A stretch of DNA of 64,000 bases, from assembly GCF_000341355.1 (NCBI RefSeq), contig NC_020300.1:868001-932000 (forward strand). The letters run 5' to 3'. Made by a program: the position numbers and the translations under genes. Under the pieces are notes generated by a model, which was not told where the DNA came from, made no database searches, and was given only the letters and a program-made list of their open reading frames with translations. Source of the stretch: Bartonella australis AUST/NH1 (GTDB lineage: Bacteria > Pseudomonadota > Alphaproteobacteria > Rhizobiales > Rhizobiaceae). Positions 19,668 through 29,629 of the stretch are shown piece by piece; the stretch's first letter is position 1; each line of letters opens with the position of its first letter.

Positions 19668-22214
19668 TTATCGCGCCAACGTTTCTTTGACTTCTAGAGT
19701 TAATTGCTTAAGCGTAAATGGCTTAGATAAAAATCCGAAAACAGCGTCTTCAGGAAGATTTTTAGCAAAAGCGTCCTTAGCGTACCCAGAAACAAAGATA
19801 AATTTGATGTCAGGATAATTTTTGCGCGATTCCTTAAGTAAAGTCGGCCCATCCATTTCTGGCATAACCACATCAGAGACAATGACATCAATAGCGCCTT
19901 TTTTTTCTTCAAGTATAGCAAGCGCTTCTACCCCGCTTGCTGCCTCTAAAACAGTGTACCCTCTCATTTTAAGAGCTTTTACCCCACCTACTCTGACCGC
20001 GTCTTCGTCTTCAACCAATAAAATAGTTGCAGAACCTGTCAAATCCGTATTTCTCTCCTGTTCTACAATTTTTTCGATTTGTTGAAACGCTTTATCCCTT
20101 GTATCACAAACATAACGAGGCAGAAAAATATGAAACGCTGTTCCTTCCCCTTCTCTACTGTCGCAATAAATGTATCCCCCCGTCTGTTTAACAATGCCGT
20201 AAACCATTGATAAACCCAGCCCTGTTCCCTTTCCAACTTTTTTTGTCGTAAAGAATGGTTCAAACATCTTTTCTTGTACAGCACTAGATATGCCAGTCCC
20301 TGTGTCTGAAATGGCTAATTGTACATACTCGCCAACCGCCAAGCCAACATAACTAAATTCAGTACTTTGCTGCTTTGTAATATTGCTTGTTGCAATCGTT
20401 ACTGTGCCTCTATCAGATATAGCGTCACGTGCATTAATAACTAAATTCATAATAACACGCTGGAAAGATGCTTGATCAACTTCAACATCCCAAAGATCTA
20501 ACCCCCCATGAATAAGCTTTAACTGAATATTATTTCCTAAAAGGGGCAAAATAAGATTACGGATATCTGATAAAAGTTCTGTAAAATCGACTTTTTCAGG
20601 TCGAAGCGTTTGCTTTCTAGAAAAAGCTAATAATTGTTGCACGAGCGCAGCTGCACGATTAGCGTTATTTTTAATATTGATGAGATCAGCATGTGCTGGA
20701 TCAGAACTACGGTGTGTATTTAATAGAAGGTCACATGACATCAAAATTGCTGTTAAAACATTATTAAAATCATGAGCAATACCGCCAGCTAATTGCCCAA
20801 CAGCCTGCATTTTCTGATTTTGAATTATTTCATCTTCGAGAGTTTTTTGTTCCGTTGTCTCTACTGCAGATATAATCAGCAAATTTTGTAACGTGTCATC
20901 GTAATTTTGTATCAGGGGCGTAACATAGAGGCGTAAATGACGTTCTTTGTTATTTTTTAACACTGTTTCTATCGGAGCGGAATAATTTTTATTCACCGCG
21001 ACCTGCCGAAATGCACGATCTAACCATGCGTGATCACTACGAGATATAACATCATAAAGGCTAACGGTCTTGCTGATACATCCCATCAACAACGAAAAAG
21101 GGCTATTTATATGAACAAATTGTCCTTTTTGATCCACGACTGCTATCGCAAAAGGACTCGCACTAAAATATTCCGTTAATATATCGGGCAATTTAAACTG
21201 ATGATCACTTTCACCCTTTTGCATCTTCTGTGGCGTCATAACAATGCGATAGAGAATACTCTCGTCTGGAAGAGGAGAGGAATAGATAAGGCAATTTAAG
21301 GCTTCTTTTTCACCTATCCCTGAATTTAAATACAAAGAAAATGCATAGGGTACAGAGCCATTTAAATTTTTGTGCCTGTCGCTTTGCAAAAGGATATCGC
21401 TCCACGTGCTATTAATTCCGGCCTTGCTCAATAATTGGTCAAAATGATATCGGTCAACGGTAAAATTCTCGAAATTTATTGAGAACCACTTGGCAAAAAT
21501 CGCATTTGAATAGATAATTACTCCTTGTGCATTGACAGACACAAATCCAACAGGAGCTTGATCTAAGTGACTGACAGCTTCCTGAAAATTCAAGAAAAGG
21601 TCTTCGCGGCGCTTCCGTAGGTGCGAGATATCTGCGATACGCCAAAATAAAAGTCTTTTCTCCCGCTTTTTCACTGGCTGTACAGATATGTTATACCAAG
21701 CAGATTTTTTTTGTGCAGAATAGGTAAAAATTGATCGATCCACCTCGACTTCTTCTTGAGCTGAAAGGCCGCTCAACGCTGCTACTTTTAGGCGATATAA
21801 AAGTGCGCCAACACCCGGGAGATCAGCAATAACTGTATAACAAGAAGCCTCGGGCTCGTACGTAAAAATCTTTTGATAATTTTGATTAGAGTAATAAACA
21901 AATCCCGATAAATCAGATACTATAATGACGTCATCCATCTCGTTAAAGATACTAAAATCTAAGTCCCTACACAACCGCGTAGCGTCATATCTTAAAATAC
22001 CCGCCCCCATCAGACACAGTACGATAACACCCACAATTGCCAAAACTAAAAAAAATACCAAAGCGATCTTGTAAAAATAGCTCTGCGGATGAAAAACGCC
22101 TAAAAAACCGATAATGAACAAAAAAGTTATCACAAAAATAACGCACCATATCGCAGCTCCCAAGCGGTTAGAGCTGGAGAATGATTTCTCAATACCACTT
22201 AAATTTATACACAT
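19668..22214 (-). CDS. cckA: Hybrid histidine kinase CckA
   Basis: CckA is the bifunctional kinase/phosphatase that controls CtrA and CpdR phosphorylation through ChpT in alphaproteobacteria. The 848-residue protein has two N-terminal membrane helices (about 20-40 and 50-73), PAS-like regions (about 90-450), the H-box AGGIAHDFNNVLTAI with His481, an ATP-binding domain with VMNLVINARDA, DTGTGI and GKGTGLGLSMVYG, and a C-terminal receiver (about 730-848) with phosphoacceptor Asp781 in VIVSDVVMPEMDG and Lys in SKPF. All catalytic motifs appear intact. It is monocistronic by position. DivK (9974-10339), an upstream regulator of this kinase, is also in the window. Confidence 0.95.
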   Translation of the reverse strand: MCINLSGIEKSFSSSNRLGAAIWCVIFVITFLFIIGFLGVFHPQSYFYKIALVFFLVLAIVGVIVLCLMGAGILRYDATRLCRDLDFSIFNEMDDVIIVSDLSGFVYYSNQNYQKIFTYEPEASCYTVIADLPGVGALLYRLKVAALSGLSAQEEVEVDRSIFTYSAQKKSAWYNISVQPVKKREKRLLFWRIADISHLRKRREDLFLNFQEAVSHLDQAPVGFVSVNAQGVIIYSNAIFAKWFSINFENFTVDRYHFDQLLSKAGINSTWSDILLQSDRHKNLNGSVPYAFSLYLNSGIGEKEALNCLIYSSPLPDESILYRIVMTPQKMQKGESDHQFKLPDILTEYFSASPFAIAVVDQKGQFVHINSPFSLLMGCISKTVSLYDVISRSDHAWLDRAFRQVAVNKNYSAPIETVLKNNKERHLRLYVTPLIQNYDDTLQNLLIISAVETTEQKTLEDEIIQNQKMQAVGQLAGGIAHDFNNVLTAILMSCDLLLNTHRSSDPAHADLINIKNNANRAAALVQQLLAFSRKQTLRPEKVDFTELLSDIRNLILPLLGNNIQLKLIHGGLDLWDVEVDQASFQRVIMNLVINARDAISDRGTVTIATSNITKQQSTEFSYVGLAVGEYVQLAISDTGTGISSAVQEKMFEPFFTTKKVGKGTGLGLSMVYGIVKQTGGYIYCDSREGEGTAFHIFLPRYVCDTRDKAFQQIEKIVEQERNTDLTGSATILLVEDEDAVRVGGVKALKMRGYTVLEAASGVEALAILEEKKGAIDVIVSDVVMPEMDGPTLLKESRKNYPDIKFIFVSGYAKDAFAKNLPEDAVFGFLSKPFTLKQLTLEVKETLAR

Positions 22215-22999
22215 CTTTACCCATCTCGGTTATGGTCATATTTGCATTACAGCTTATTTCTCTAATTGTTATTATGAAGTATTTACAACGACTTCTCCAT
22301 GACCTCATCTGCCCCAGTAGAAATTACCCAATACTACGAAGCCGATGCCTTATATTTAACCGACTCTCTTACATTATTTACAAACTTATAAAGCCCAAAT
22401 AATAATAACTTGGCCATCAAATAGGAAAAATAACATGAATATCTGGACGCCACACTAAATAGAAATACCCGCCGTAATATAATAACGAACCTTGATTTTT
22501 CATAAATGTGATTGCAATAATTTTCTCATCACTAATGTGTTTTTGCGCCACTTAAATCAAAAAAGCACCCCGCAACGCCCCAAAAAGACATCCGCTTTGT
22601 TTGACTACCATACGCAATAAAATCTCCGTTGGCTATAATCCCGCTTTATTCCGACGCGCTACGATGACGTAGAAAAGCTCATTGCTCGTTGCCGGATAAA
22701 CAAACATTGCTGTAAAATCAATATCATCAGAACACACACCGCACAAAAACGCAGCCGATAACCATGAAGAGGTACACCGCCAACATCAATGGTAAAAAAC
22801 AATCCAAATTTTGCTCTCAGGAAGAATATATTTTTCTTCGCGAATGCAATCAAGCCATATGAGATAACGTCTTCCCCCCTTATTTATCTATTTAGAAATT
22901 TCAGAAATCACAGCTAAAATTAAAGGGCGGAAAGAATTATTCTTATTTATCCCGCCCATAAAAATAAAATATCCCGCTTCAAACCCGAGTAGTTTATTT
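22215..22999. other. Spacer between cckA and dksA with possible coding remnant
   Basis: 785 bases. On the minus strand around 22560-22860 protein-like fragments are spread over different frames (for example DFTAMFVYPATSNELFYVIV followed by an in-frame stop). I could not match them to a family. The dksA terminator lies at the right end. Confidence 0.35.
22914..22957 (-). terminator. Probable rho-independent terminator of dksA
   Basis: On the reverse strand GGGCGG and CCGCCC pair around an inner AAGAAT/ATTCTT hairpin, followed by TTTAATTTT. It lies about 45 bases beyond the dksA stop. Confidence 0.5.
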
Positions 23000-23416
23000 T
23001 TAATCATCCCGATAGACTTTTTCCTTTCGCTCGTGGCGTTCTTGTGCTTCCAGCGACAAAACCGCAATTGGTCGAGCTTCAAGACGCTTTATACCAATAG
23101 GTTCACCAGTTTCTTCGCAGAATCCGTAAGTACCGTCATTAATACGCTCTAAGGCAGCGTCTATTTTTGAAATAAGCTTTCTCTGACGATCACGAGCACG
23201 TAATTCGACCGTGCGTTCAGCTTCGCAAGACGCTCGGTCAGTCAAATCGGGTTGATTAGCATTCTCTTCCTGCAAATTTTCCAAAGTTTCGCGCGCTTCC
23301 CGTAATATATCATTTTTCCAAGAAACTAATTTAGCACGAAAATATGCCTTTTGTCGCTCGTTCATAAAAGGCTCGTCTTCACTAGGACGATATTGTCCAT
23401 CAACCTTTTTGTTCAT
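23000..23416 (-). CDS. dksA: RNA polymerase-binding transcription factor DksA
   Basis: DksA enters the secondary channel of RNA polymerase and, with ppGpp, adjusts rRNA and amino-acid promoters. The 138-residue protein from the ATG at 23416 (a GGAGG site lies about 8 bases upstream) has the coiled-coil with the essential tip motif Asp57-x-x-Asp60-x-Ala62, and the conserved C-terminal block GTYGFCEETGEPIGIKR..LSLEAQERHERKEK. Of the four zinc-finger cysteines of the E. coli protein only one (Cys100) remains, a state also known for functional alphaproteobacterial DksA proteins. The open frame extends 35 codons further upstream but that part is not family-like. Confidence 0.94.
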   Translation of the reverse strand: MNKKVDGQYRPSEDEPFMNERQKAYFRAKLVSWKNDILREARETLENLQEENANQPDLTDRASCEAERTVELRARDRQRKLISKIDAALERINDGTYGFCEETGEPIGIKRLEARPIAVLSLEAQERHERKEKVYRDD

Positions 23417-24101
23417 GCCATAAAACCTCCACATATGGTATGTGCGGTCTATATATTGTTCCAAACTGCTCAACACAAGCGTAAAATGCGTTTTGATAAC
23501 AGTATTCAGAATATATTTCACTAACTGCCGAAATTTTTAGCTCATTTATCGCTTATTATATTATAATCTCTTATACCTTGAATCACGATATTTCCGGGGA
23601 TTCTTTCGCCTAAAATGTAAGCCGCAGATCTTTCCAACTTAGTCCCCAAAAATAATTTCTCATTTTGAAGTAAAATACTTTTTTTGCAAAATATTGGGGC
23701 TACACTCGTCCTAATTTCTCCCTCGCTCAGTCAGATAAAATCATTTTTAAAATATCCAAAGACTGAATCACAAAATTTCATACCCCCCTCTTCAGTATTT
23801 TTCACACTAAATCACCGTATATAAACAGGCACTCTATTTATCTGTCCTTTAAAAAAGCTATTTTAAAATGCCGCTTACACACGTCCAGATAGCGACCGTT
23901 GCATTAACGCTTTTTTTGTCTATATAGCGCGATCATTATTCAACAAAAATCAAATTTCAGACATAATTTATTTATGGCCGTTCAAAAAGCGAAAACTCCG
24001 ACATCACCCTTGATAAAATTGGAAAAAATTACGTAGTGTTTACGCTTAATTTTAAAAAGACCAAAAGTACTAAAAAGGGAAATTTTCAAAAATAAAAGTG
24101 C
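23417..24101. other. Spacer between the flavin-reductase pseudogene and dksA
   Basis: About 685 AT-rich bases in which I recognise no gene or strong signal. The dksA promoter is expected near the left end. Confidence 0.45.
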
Positions 24102-24631
24102 TCATAAAGACAGAGCATGATAGCCGCGGTTAAAATACATCGAAGCATCTTCTTCCCGATTGCAATTTATTGCGACAACTTCGCCGATTAGAATATAATG
24201 AGTTGCATGTTCGTGCCAACATATCAAACGACAATCAAGTGGGGCCAAAACACCCAATAAACTAGGTGCACCGGTCCTCAAAGTACCCTGTTATACCGCA
24301 TTAAAGCACTCAGTTTGTACAGAACCACAACGTCCAGAAAAAATATCTGCTAACAAACGGTGTTTTCCCGCTAAGCTATTAACGCAAAAATTTCCATTTT
24401 CCATAAACAGCTATTTGGGGGGTCACGAAGCATCAAACAGACGAGAAGCGTAGGGGGATTATCTAATAAAGAACAGCAAGCTGAAATTGTCAGCCCACGT
24501 TTCTCCTTGACACCATTTGTCGTCACAATATGCACAGCTCCTACACTATTGAATCATAGCATCTCAGTATTTTTGCGGAGGAACGGTGACGATTGATTGC
24601 AGTTTAGGTGTTAAACATGTTGGCTTGACAT
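24102..24631 (-). pseudogene. Decayed flavin reductase (HpaC/RutF-like, FMN-dependent)
   Basis: Read on the minus strand in several frames, this segment reconstructs a flavin reductase-like protein of normal length (about 175 residues). From 5' to 3': MSSQHV then a stop; VPPQKY, a stop, DAMIQ and another stop; after a frameshift [23 protein letters not shown] followed by [13 protein letters not shown]; after another shift [25 protein letters not shown]; finally TGAPSLLGVLAPLDCRLI with HYILIGEVVAI and the characteristic end MYFNRGYHAL. These are the flavin-binding and C-terminal signatures of the family. At least two stops and two frameshifts make it non-functional. Such enzymes supply reduced FMN or FAD to two-component monooxygenases. 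Confidence 0.85.
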
Positions 24632-24779
24632 ATTTTTTACTTACAAAATTTTGAGGAAGATTTCAGTAAATTATTCTATTATACATTCTCATTTTGCTAC
24701 ATCAAATCACATGACAAGCGAAAATGTGTATTTATAACGCAATATCACGTGCTAAAAAGAGCTAACTCAGGAGACCTTA

Positions 24780-25454
24780 ATGCCCCGCTCCCACCTTATT
24801 TCGCCTTCACTTTTAGCTTCTGATTTTTCAAAACTTGGCCAAGAAATATCAGATGTTGTTAATGCGGGTGCAGACTGGGTCCATCTTGATATCATGGATG
24901 GTCACTTTGTTCCTAATATCACCTTCGGCCCCGATGTCGTTAAAGCACTTCGTCCGCTGACCAAAGCAGTGTTCGATGTTCATCTCATGATAGCGCCTAC
25001 AGACCCTTACCTTGAAGCTTTTGCGAAAGCTGGCTCAGACATCATAACTATACACGCAGAAGCAAGCCCTCACGTTCATCGCTCACTGCAAATCATCAAA
25101 GCGATGGGGAAAAAAGCGGGGGTTGCGATTAATCCGAGTACACCGGAACATGTGCTGGAATATTTGCTAAATCAATTAGACCTCATCCTTATCATGACCG
25201 TTAATCCCGGCTTTGGTGGGCAGAATTTTATTTTAGAAATGGCAGAGAAAATCAAGCGCGTAAAAAATATGATTACTAATTACCCTATTGATCTTGAGGT
25301 TGATGGCGGTATTACAGTTGACACAATCGGAATAGCTGCGAAAGCGGGCGCAAACGTATTTGTCGCCGGCTCTGCAATTTACAAAAATGGTAACAAAGAT
25401 CTTTATAAAACACGTATTAGCGCGTTGCGCCAAGCCGCAATCTTCTCACAATAA
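24780..25454 (+). CDS. rpe: Ribulose-phosphate 3-epimerase
   Basis: Rpe interconverts ribulose 5-phosphate and xylulose 5-phosphate in the pentose phosphate pathway. 224 residues, TIM-barrel. Metal and catalytic residues are in place: Ser9, His35 and Asp37 within WVHLDIMDGHFVPN, His in VFDVHLMI, and Asp in LEVDGGI, with the phosphate loop GGIT and FVAGSAIY near the C-terminus. A GGAG-like site precedes the ATG. It lies ten bases before purB; the two probably share a transcript. Confidence 0.96.
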   Translation: MPRSHLISPSLLASDFSKLGQEISDVVNAGADWVHLDIMDGHFVPNITFGPDVVKALRPLTKAVFDVHLMIAPTDPYLEAFAKAGSDIITIHAEASPHVHRSLQIIKAMGKKAGVAINPSTPEHVLEYLLNQLDLILIMTVNPGFGGQNFILEMAEKIKRVKNMITNYPIDLEVDGGITVDTIGIAAKAGANVFVAGSAIYKNGNKDLYKTRISALRQAAIFSQ

Positions 25455-25464
25455 GGAATCAATC

Positions 25465-26790
25465 ATGATCACCCGCTATTCTCGTCCTGAAATGGTAACA
25501 ATCTGGTCAGCCGAAGCCAAATACCGTATTTGGTTTGAAATTGAAGCGCATGCCTGTGATGCATTAGCTCAGCTAGGCATTATTCCAAAAGAATCAGCCC
25601 AAATCATTTGGGAAAAAGGCTCAGCCGCTGTATTTGACGTGAATCGTATTAATGAAATTGAAGCAATCACAAAGCACGATGTTATAGCATTTTTGACTCA
25701 TTTGGCCGAATTTATCGGCCCAGAATCGCGTTTTATCCACCAGGGCATGACATCATCAGATATCCTAGACACGACATTCAATGTTCAATTAATGCGTGCC
25801 AGTGATATTTTGCTGAAAGACATAGATGAACTTCTTGAAGCACTAAAAAGACGTGCATTTGAACACAAAGAAACAATCACCATTGGGCGTAGTCACGGCA
25901 TTCACGCTGAACCTACGACATTTGGAACAAAATTTGCCCTCGCATACGCTGAATTTTCTCGTTGTCGCAAACGTCTTCTCGCAGCGCGCGAAGAAATTGC
26001 CACTTGCGCGATCTCAGGGGCTGTTGGGACTTTCGCCAATATTGATCCAAGCGTTGAAGAACACGTAGCAAAGGCATTAGGTATGCGTGCTGAACCTGTT
26101 TCTACCCAGGTTATACCACGTGATCGCCACGCTATGTTCTTTACAACACTTGGTGTTATTGCTTCCTCTATCGAACGGATAGCTGTGGAAATACGTCATC
26201 TACAGCGGACAGAGGTCCTTGAAGTAGAAGAGTACTTCTCACCTGGCCAAAAAGGCTCATCTGCTATGCCACATAAACGTAACCCAGTTTTAACAGAAAA
26301 TTTAACTGGACTAGCGCGTATGGTGCGTGCATTTACGATACCGGCCATGGAAAATGTCGCACTTTGGCATGAACGCGATATCTCGCATTCATCTGTCGAA
26401 CGTTACATTGGACCCGATGCTACTATTACGCTTGACTTTGCCCTCACCCGCTTAACATCTGTTATCGAGAATTTAATTATTTATCCAGAAAATATGCAAA
26501 AAAATCTTGATAAATTCCGCGGCCTCGTTCATTCACAACGAGTTCTTTTAGCGCTCACACAAGCTGGTGTAAGCCGTGAAAATGCGTACCGGATTGTACA
26601 ACGAAACGCGATGAAAGTTTGGGAACAAGGGAAAGATTTTTTAGAAGAATTGCTCAATGATCAAGACGTCATACAAGTTTTGAGTGAAGCCGAAATTCGC
26701 GAAAAATTTGACCTCACATATCATACAAAACACATCGACACGATTTTCAAACGTGTCTTCAATTATAACAACGATTTCACGCGGGAGTAA
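25465..26790 (+). CDS. purB: Adenylosuccinate lyase
   Basis: PurB acts twice in purine synthesis, cleaving SAICAR and adenylosuccinate with release of fumarate. 441 residues from the ATG at 25465 (MITRYSRPEM), which has AAGGA about 8 bases upstream; the frame is open to 25360 but that part overlaps rpe and is not family-like. The fumarase/lyase superfamily signature GSSAMPHKRNP is at 264-274, with the flexible loop serine at about 265. His in TSSDILDT and GRSHGIHAEPT regions are present. It is the first of the purine genes in this cluster. Confidence 0.96.
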   Translation: MITRYSRPEMVTIWSAEAKYRIWFEIEAHACDALAQLGIIPKESAQIIWEKGSAAVFDVNRINEIEAITKHDVIAFLTHLAEFIGPESRFIHQGMTSSDILDTTFNVQLMRASDILLKDIDELLEALKRRAFEHKETITIGRSHGIHAEPTTFGTKFALAYAEFSRCRKRLLAAREEIATCAISGAVGTFANIDPSVEEHVAKALGMRAEPVSTQVIPRDRHAMFFTTLGVIASSIERIAVEIRHLQRTEVLEVEEYFSPGQKGSSAMPHKRNPVLTENLTGLARMVRAFTIPAMENVALWHERDISHSSVERYIGPDATITLDFALTRLTSVIENLIIYPENMQKNLDKFRGLVHSQRVLLALTQAGVSRENAYRIVQRNAMKVWEQGKDFLEELLNDQDVIQVLSEAEIREKFDLTYHTKHIDTIFKRVFNYNNDFTRE

Positions 26791-26845
26791 AAATGTGTTG
26801 CTTTTCTCTCTAATTTTGAGCCCGTATTAATGAAAGATAAAATTT

Positions 26846-27394
26846 ATGAAAGCGAGTCAACTCGATATTCTCATTATTCCAGGTTATAAGGGATCCGGCC
26901 CTGACCACTGGCAAACACGCTGGGAACGAAAACTATCCACCGCCCGCCGTGTTGAACAAGCTCATTGGTCGAAACCTGTACGTGAGGAATGGGTCGAGAA
27001 AGTTGAAATCGCTATTGCGCAAGCTACAAAACCGGTCTTTATTATCGCCCATTCATTAGGAGTTCCAACGGCCATTCACGCAGTTGCGCGCGGAGCGGAA
27101 AAAGTTCGTGGTGCTTTTTTTGTCGCTCCACCGGATGTGACTAATAAAAAGACATGCCCTAAACACTTAATGACATTTGGTCCATATCATTGCGCAAAAT
27201 TGCCTTTCCCTTCAGTGGTTGTAGCCAGCCGCAATGATGAATTTTGCCAATTTTCCGTAGCAGAAAAACTTTCTAATGATTGGGGAGCGTTCTCAGTGGA
27301 TGCCGGACAATCTGGACATATTAACGCAGAATCTGGGCACGGACCTTGGCCTGAAGGGCTTATGATTTTTTCCCATTTTCTCGCGAAGCTTTGA
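26846..27394 (+). CDS. RBBP9/YdeN-type serine hydrolase
   Basis: A 182-residue alpha/beta-hydrolase of the RBBP9/YdeN family, small serine esterases of uncertain physiological substrate. The start MKASQLDILIIPGYKGSGPDHW is family-typical. The nucleophile is Ser70 in IAHSLGVP, the acid is probably Asp in SRNDEFC, and the base is His in QSGHINAESGHGPWPEG. No signal peptide is seen, so it is cytoplasmic. It lies between purB and purC, with 55 bases before it and about 155 after; I see no functional link with purine synthesis. Confidence 0.88.
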   Translation: MKASQLDILIIPGYKGSGPDHWQTRWERKLSTARRVEQAHWSKPVREEWVEKVEIAIAQATKPVFIIAHSLGVPTAIHAVARGAEKVRGAFFVAPPDVTNKKTCPKHLMTFGPYHCAKLPFPSVVVASRNDEFCQFSVAEKLSNDWGAFSVDAGQSGHINAESGHGPWPEGLMIFSHFLAKL

Positions 27395-27549
27395 TAGCGG
27401 ATACAAGCAATTTTCAAAAAATTATATGGCTTAATTTTTCTTTGGAATAATGAAAATTGTAGTAAGTGTCTCGGCGATCATTGAGAATTTTTATCAATTA
27501 GGATAATATCGCCCGTCAACACTATCGAGACTTCTCAACGGAAAGAATC

Positions 27550-28317
27550 ATGATGAATCGTCGCAACCGTATTTACGAAGGCAAGGCAAAAATTTTATAT
27601 GAAGGCCCTGAGCCAGGAACTTATATTCAGTTTTTTAAAGATGACGCAACTGCATTTAATGCAAAAAAATATGAAATTATTGACGGAAAAGGGGTTCTAA
27701 ACAACCGCATCTCAGAGTATATCTTCACTCAGCTCGGCTGTTTAGGGATTCCAACGCATTTTATAAAACGTATCAATATGCGAGAACAACTTATTAAAGC
27801 GGTTGAAATTATCCCGCTAGAAGTTGTTGTACGCAATATAGCTGCAGGCTCCCTTTCTAAACGTTTAGGGTTGGAAGAAGGAACAGCTCTTTCGCGGTCT
27901 ATCATCGAATTTTACTATAAAAATGATTCTCTTAATGATCCAATGGTAACCGAGGAACATATTACAGCTTTTGGGTGGGCCGCCGCGCAAGAAATAGAAG
28001 ATATTATGCAACTTTCAATTCGCATCAATGATTTTCTCTCCGGACTCTTTGCGGCTGTTGGTATTCAATTGATTGATTTTAAAATGGAATTTGGCCGCTT
28101 ATGGGAAGGCGAAACGATGCGCATCGTTCTTGCCGATGAAATCTCACCTGATTCTGCTCGTTTATGGGATGTACGAACGCGAGAAAAAATGGATAAAGAT
28201 CGCTTTCGTCATGATATGGGCGGGCTCATCGACGCTTACCAAGACGTCGCAAGGCGCCTCGGTATCATGAATGAAAATGAACTCCCACGACCGAGTGGCC
28301 CGGTTTTAGTGAAATAA
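27550..28317 (+). CDS. purC: Phosphoribosylaminoimidazole-succinocarboxamide synthase
   Basis: PurC (SAICAR synthetase) joins CAIR with aspartate using ATP, step 8 of purine synthesis. 255 residues, including [16 protein letters not shown] at the N-terminus (nucleotide-binding loop), FKDDATAFN, the [14 protein letters not shown] motif and the [12 protein letters not shown] signature. Two consecutive ATGs (27550 and 27553) are possible starts; the second would remove one residue. It is followed by a small hairpin (28322-28344) and then purS. Confidence 0.96.
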   Translation: MMNRRNRIYEGKAKILYEGPEPGTYIQFFKDDATAFNAKKYEIIDGKGVLNNRISEYIFTQLGCLGIPTHFIKRINMREQLIKAVEIIPLEVVVRNIAAGSLSKRLGLEEGTALSRSIIEFYYKNDSLNDPMVTEEHITAFGWAAAQEIEDIMQLSIRINDFLSGLFAAVGIQLIDFKMEFGRLWEGETMRIVLADEISPDSARLWDVRTREKMDKDRFRHDMGGLIDAYQDVARRLGIMNENELPRPSGPVLVK

Positions 28318-28399
28318 AAAACAAGGCAATATGATGTTACCTTGCTTTGCTTAGCGTCCCTCTTCAAAAATGACCCCCTTTCAGCGACAGGAAACAAAA

Positions 28400-28639
28400 A
28401 TGAAAGCACGCATTACAGTTACCTTAAAAAGCAGCGTTCTTGACCCTCAAGGAGAGGCGATCGTTGGCGCTTTAAATAGTTTAGCGTTCAAAGACATTCG
28501 ATCCGTCCGCCAAGGAAAAATCTTCGATATTGTACTCGATGATATGCCTGATAAAATAGCAAAACAAAAACTTGAGCAGATGTGCGAACAATTACTCGCG
28601 AACACTGTTATCGAAAATTACGCGATAGAACTTCTTTAA
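28400..28639 (+). CDS. purS: FGAM synthase subunit PurS
   Basis: PurS is the small subunit that bridges PurL and PurQ in the three-part FGAM synthetase. 79 residues from the ATG at 28400 ([18 protein letters not shown]), with AGGAAAC upstream. The DPQG turn and the pattern of two beta-alpha-beta units fit the family. The open frame begins at 28370, but the ten extra residues are not conserved. It precedes purQ by 11 bases. Confidence 0.95.
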   Translation: MKARITVTLKSSVLDPQGEAIVGALNSLAFKDIRSVRQGKIFDIVLDDMPDKIAKQKLEQMCEQLLANTVIENYAIELL

Positions 28640-28650
28640 GTGGATATTCC

Positions 28651-29319
28651 ATGAAAACTGCTATTATTCAATTACCTGGATTAAATCGTGATCGAGATAT
28701 GATCGCGGCGTTATACCATATAACGGGTGTTGAGCCATTAAAAATTTGGCAAACAGAGACGACAATCCCGGACGTAGATATGATTATCATCCCTGGTGGT
28801 TTTTCCTATGGTGATTACCTAAGATGTGGTGCTATTGGTGCACAAACGCCTGTTTTGCGGGCTGTTCGTGAAAAAGCGCAAAAAGGTGTACTGATTGTGG
28901 GAATATGCAATGGTTTTCAAATTTTGCTGGAAGCTAGGTTGTTACCTGGTGCCTTAATGCGCAACGCTTCGCTAAAATTTGTTTGCCGTGAAGTAAAACT
29001 TGAAGTAACCAACGCTAACACAAAATTTTCCCGAAGCTATTCTCGAGGACAAATTATCCGCTGCCCTGTCGCTCACCACGATGGAAACTACTTTGCTGAT
29101 AGTGATACGTTAAAACAAATGGAAGATGACGAACAAATTGTTTTTCGCTATGCGGAGAATACAAACCCCAACGGTTCCATTAATAACATCGCAGGTATTA
29201 TTAACAAAGCTGGTAATGTTTTTGGTATGATGCCTCACCCTGAAAATTTCATTGAAGCCGCACATGGTGGTGTTGACGGCCGCCTATTTTTCCAGAGTGC
29301 TTTAGAATTGGCAAATTAA
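28651..29319 (+). CDS. purQ: FGAM synthase, glutaminase subunit PurQ
   Basis: PurQ is the class I glutamine amidotransferase that supplies ammonia to PurL. 222 residues from the ATG at 28651. The nucleophile is Cys86 in [12 protein letters not shown], and the His/Glu pair lies in [11 protein letters not shown] near the C-terminus. [15 protein letters not shown] holds the oxyanion strand region. The upstream open frame overlaps purS and was rejected. purL follows after about 310 bases, so it may not be in the same transcript. Confidence 0.96.
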   Translation: MKTAIIQLPGLNRDRDMIAALYHITGVEPLKIWQTETTIPDVDMIIIPGGFSYGDYLRCGAIGAQTPVLRAVREKAQKGVLIVGICNGFQILLEARLLPGALMRNASLKFVCREVKLEVTNANTKFSRSYSRGQIIRCPVAHHDGNYFADSDTLKQMEDDEQIVFRYAENTNPNGSINNIAGIINKAGNVFGMMPHPENFIEAAHGGVDGRLFFQSALELAN

Positions 29320-29629
29320 TGATCACTAAAATAAGTTTTGTAAACTCCTTTGCTGCTCTTATATCGGTCGTCTGTACTGAGCGGTCGGGGCTATGCGAAA
29401 TAAATTTAGCAACCAAACTTCTTTACCCTCAACAGTGGAGACTATTATTACTCCAAAGACACTAAGGCTATTCTAATCTTCACTTCAACTAATGTATTTA
29501 AGGAGCAGTCCCAATTTATAAATAATCAATTATTGTAGTAATAAAAAACAAAGTCACTGGTGATTTAAATATCTAAATTAAGCAGCTATCAATATTCAAT
29601 TTTGATTAATTTGGCGGAATAAAATACCT
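29320..29629. other. Spacer between purQ and purL
   Basis: About 310 bases with no recognised gene, no clear terminator and no obvious riboswitch. A purL promoter or attenuator might be here but I cannot support one. Confidence 0.45.

Noticed and set aside
22659..22853. Minus-strand 64-codon open frame as an intact gene
   Set aside because: The protein-like segments around it are in different frames, so at most it is part of a remnant.
25360..25464. Longer PurB start inside rpe
   Set aside because: The extension overlaps rpe in another frame and is not family-like. The ATG at 25465 gives the normal start.
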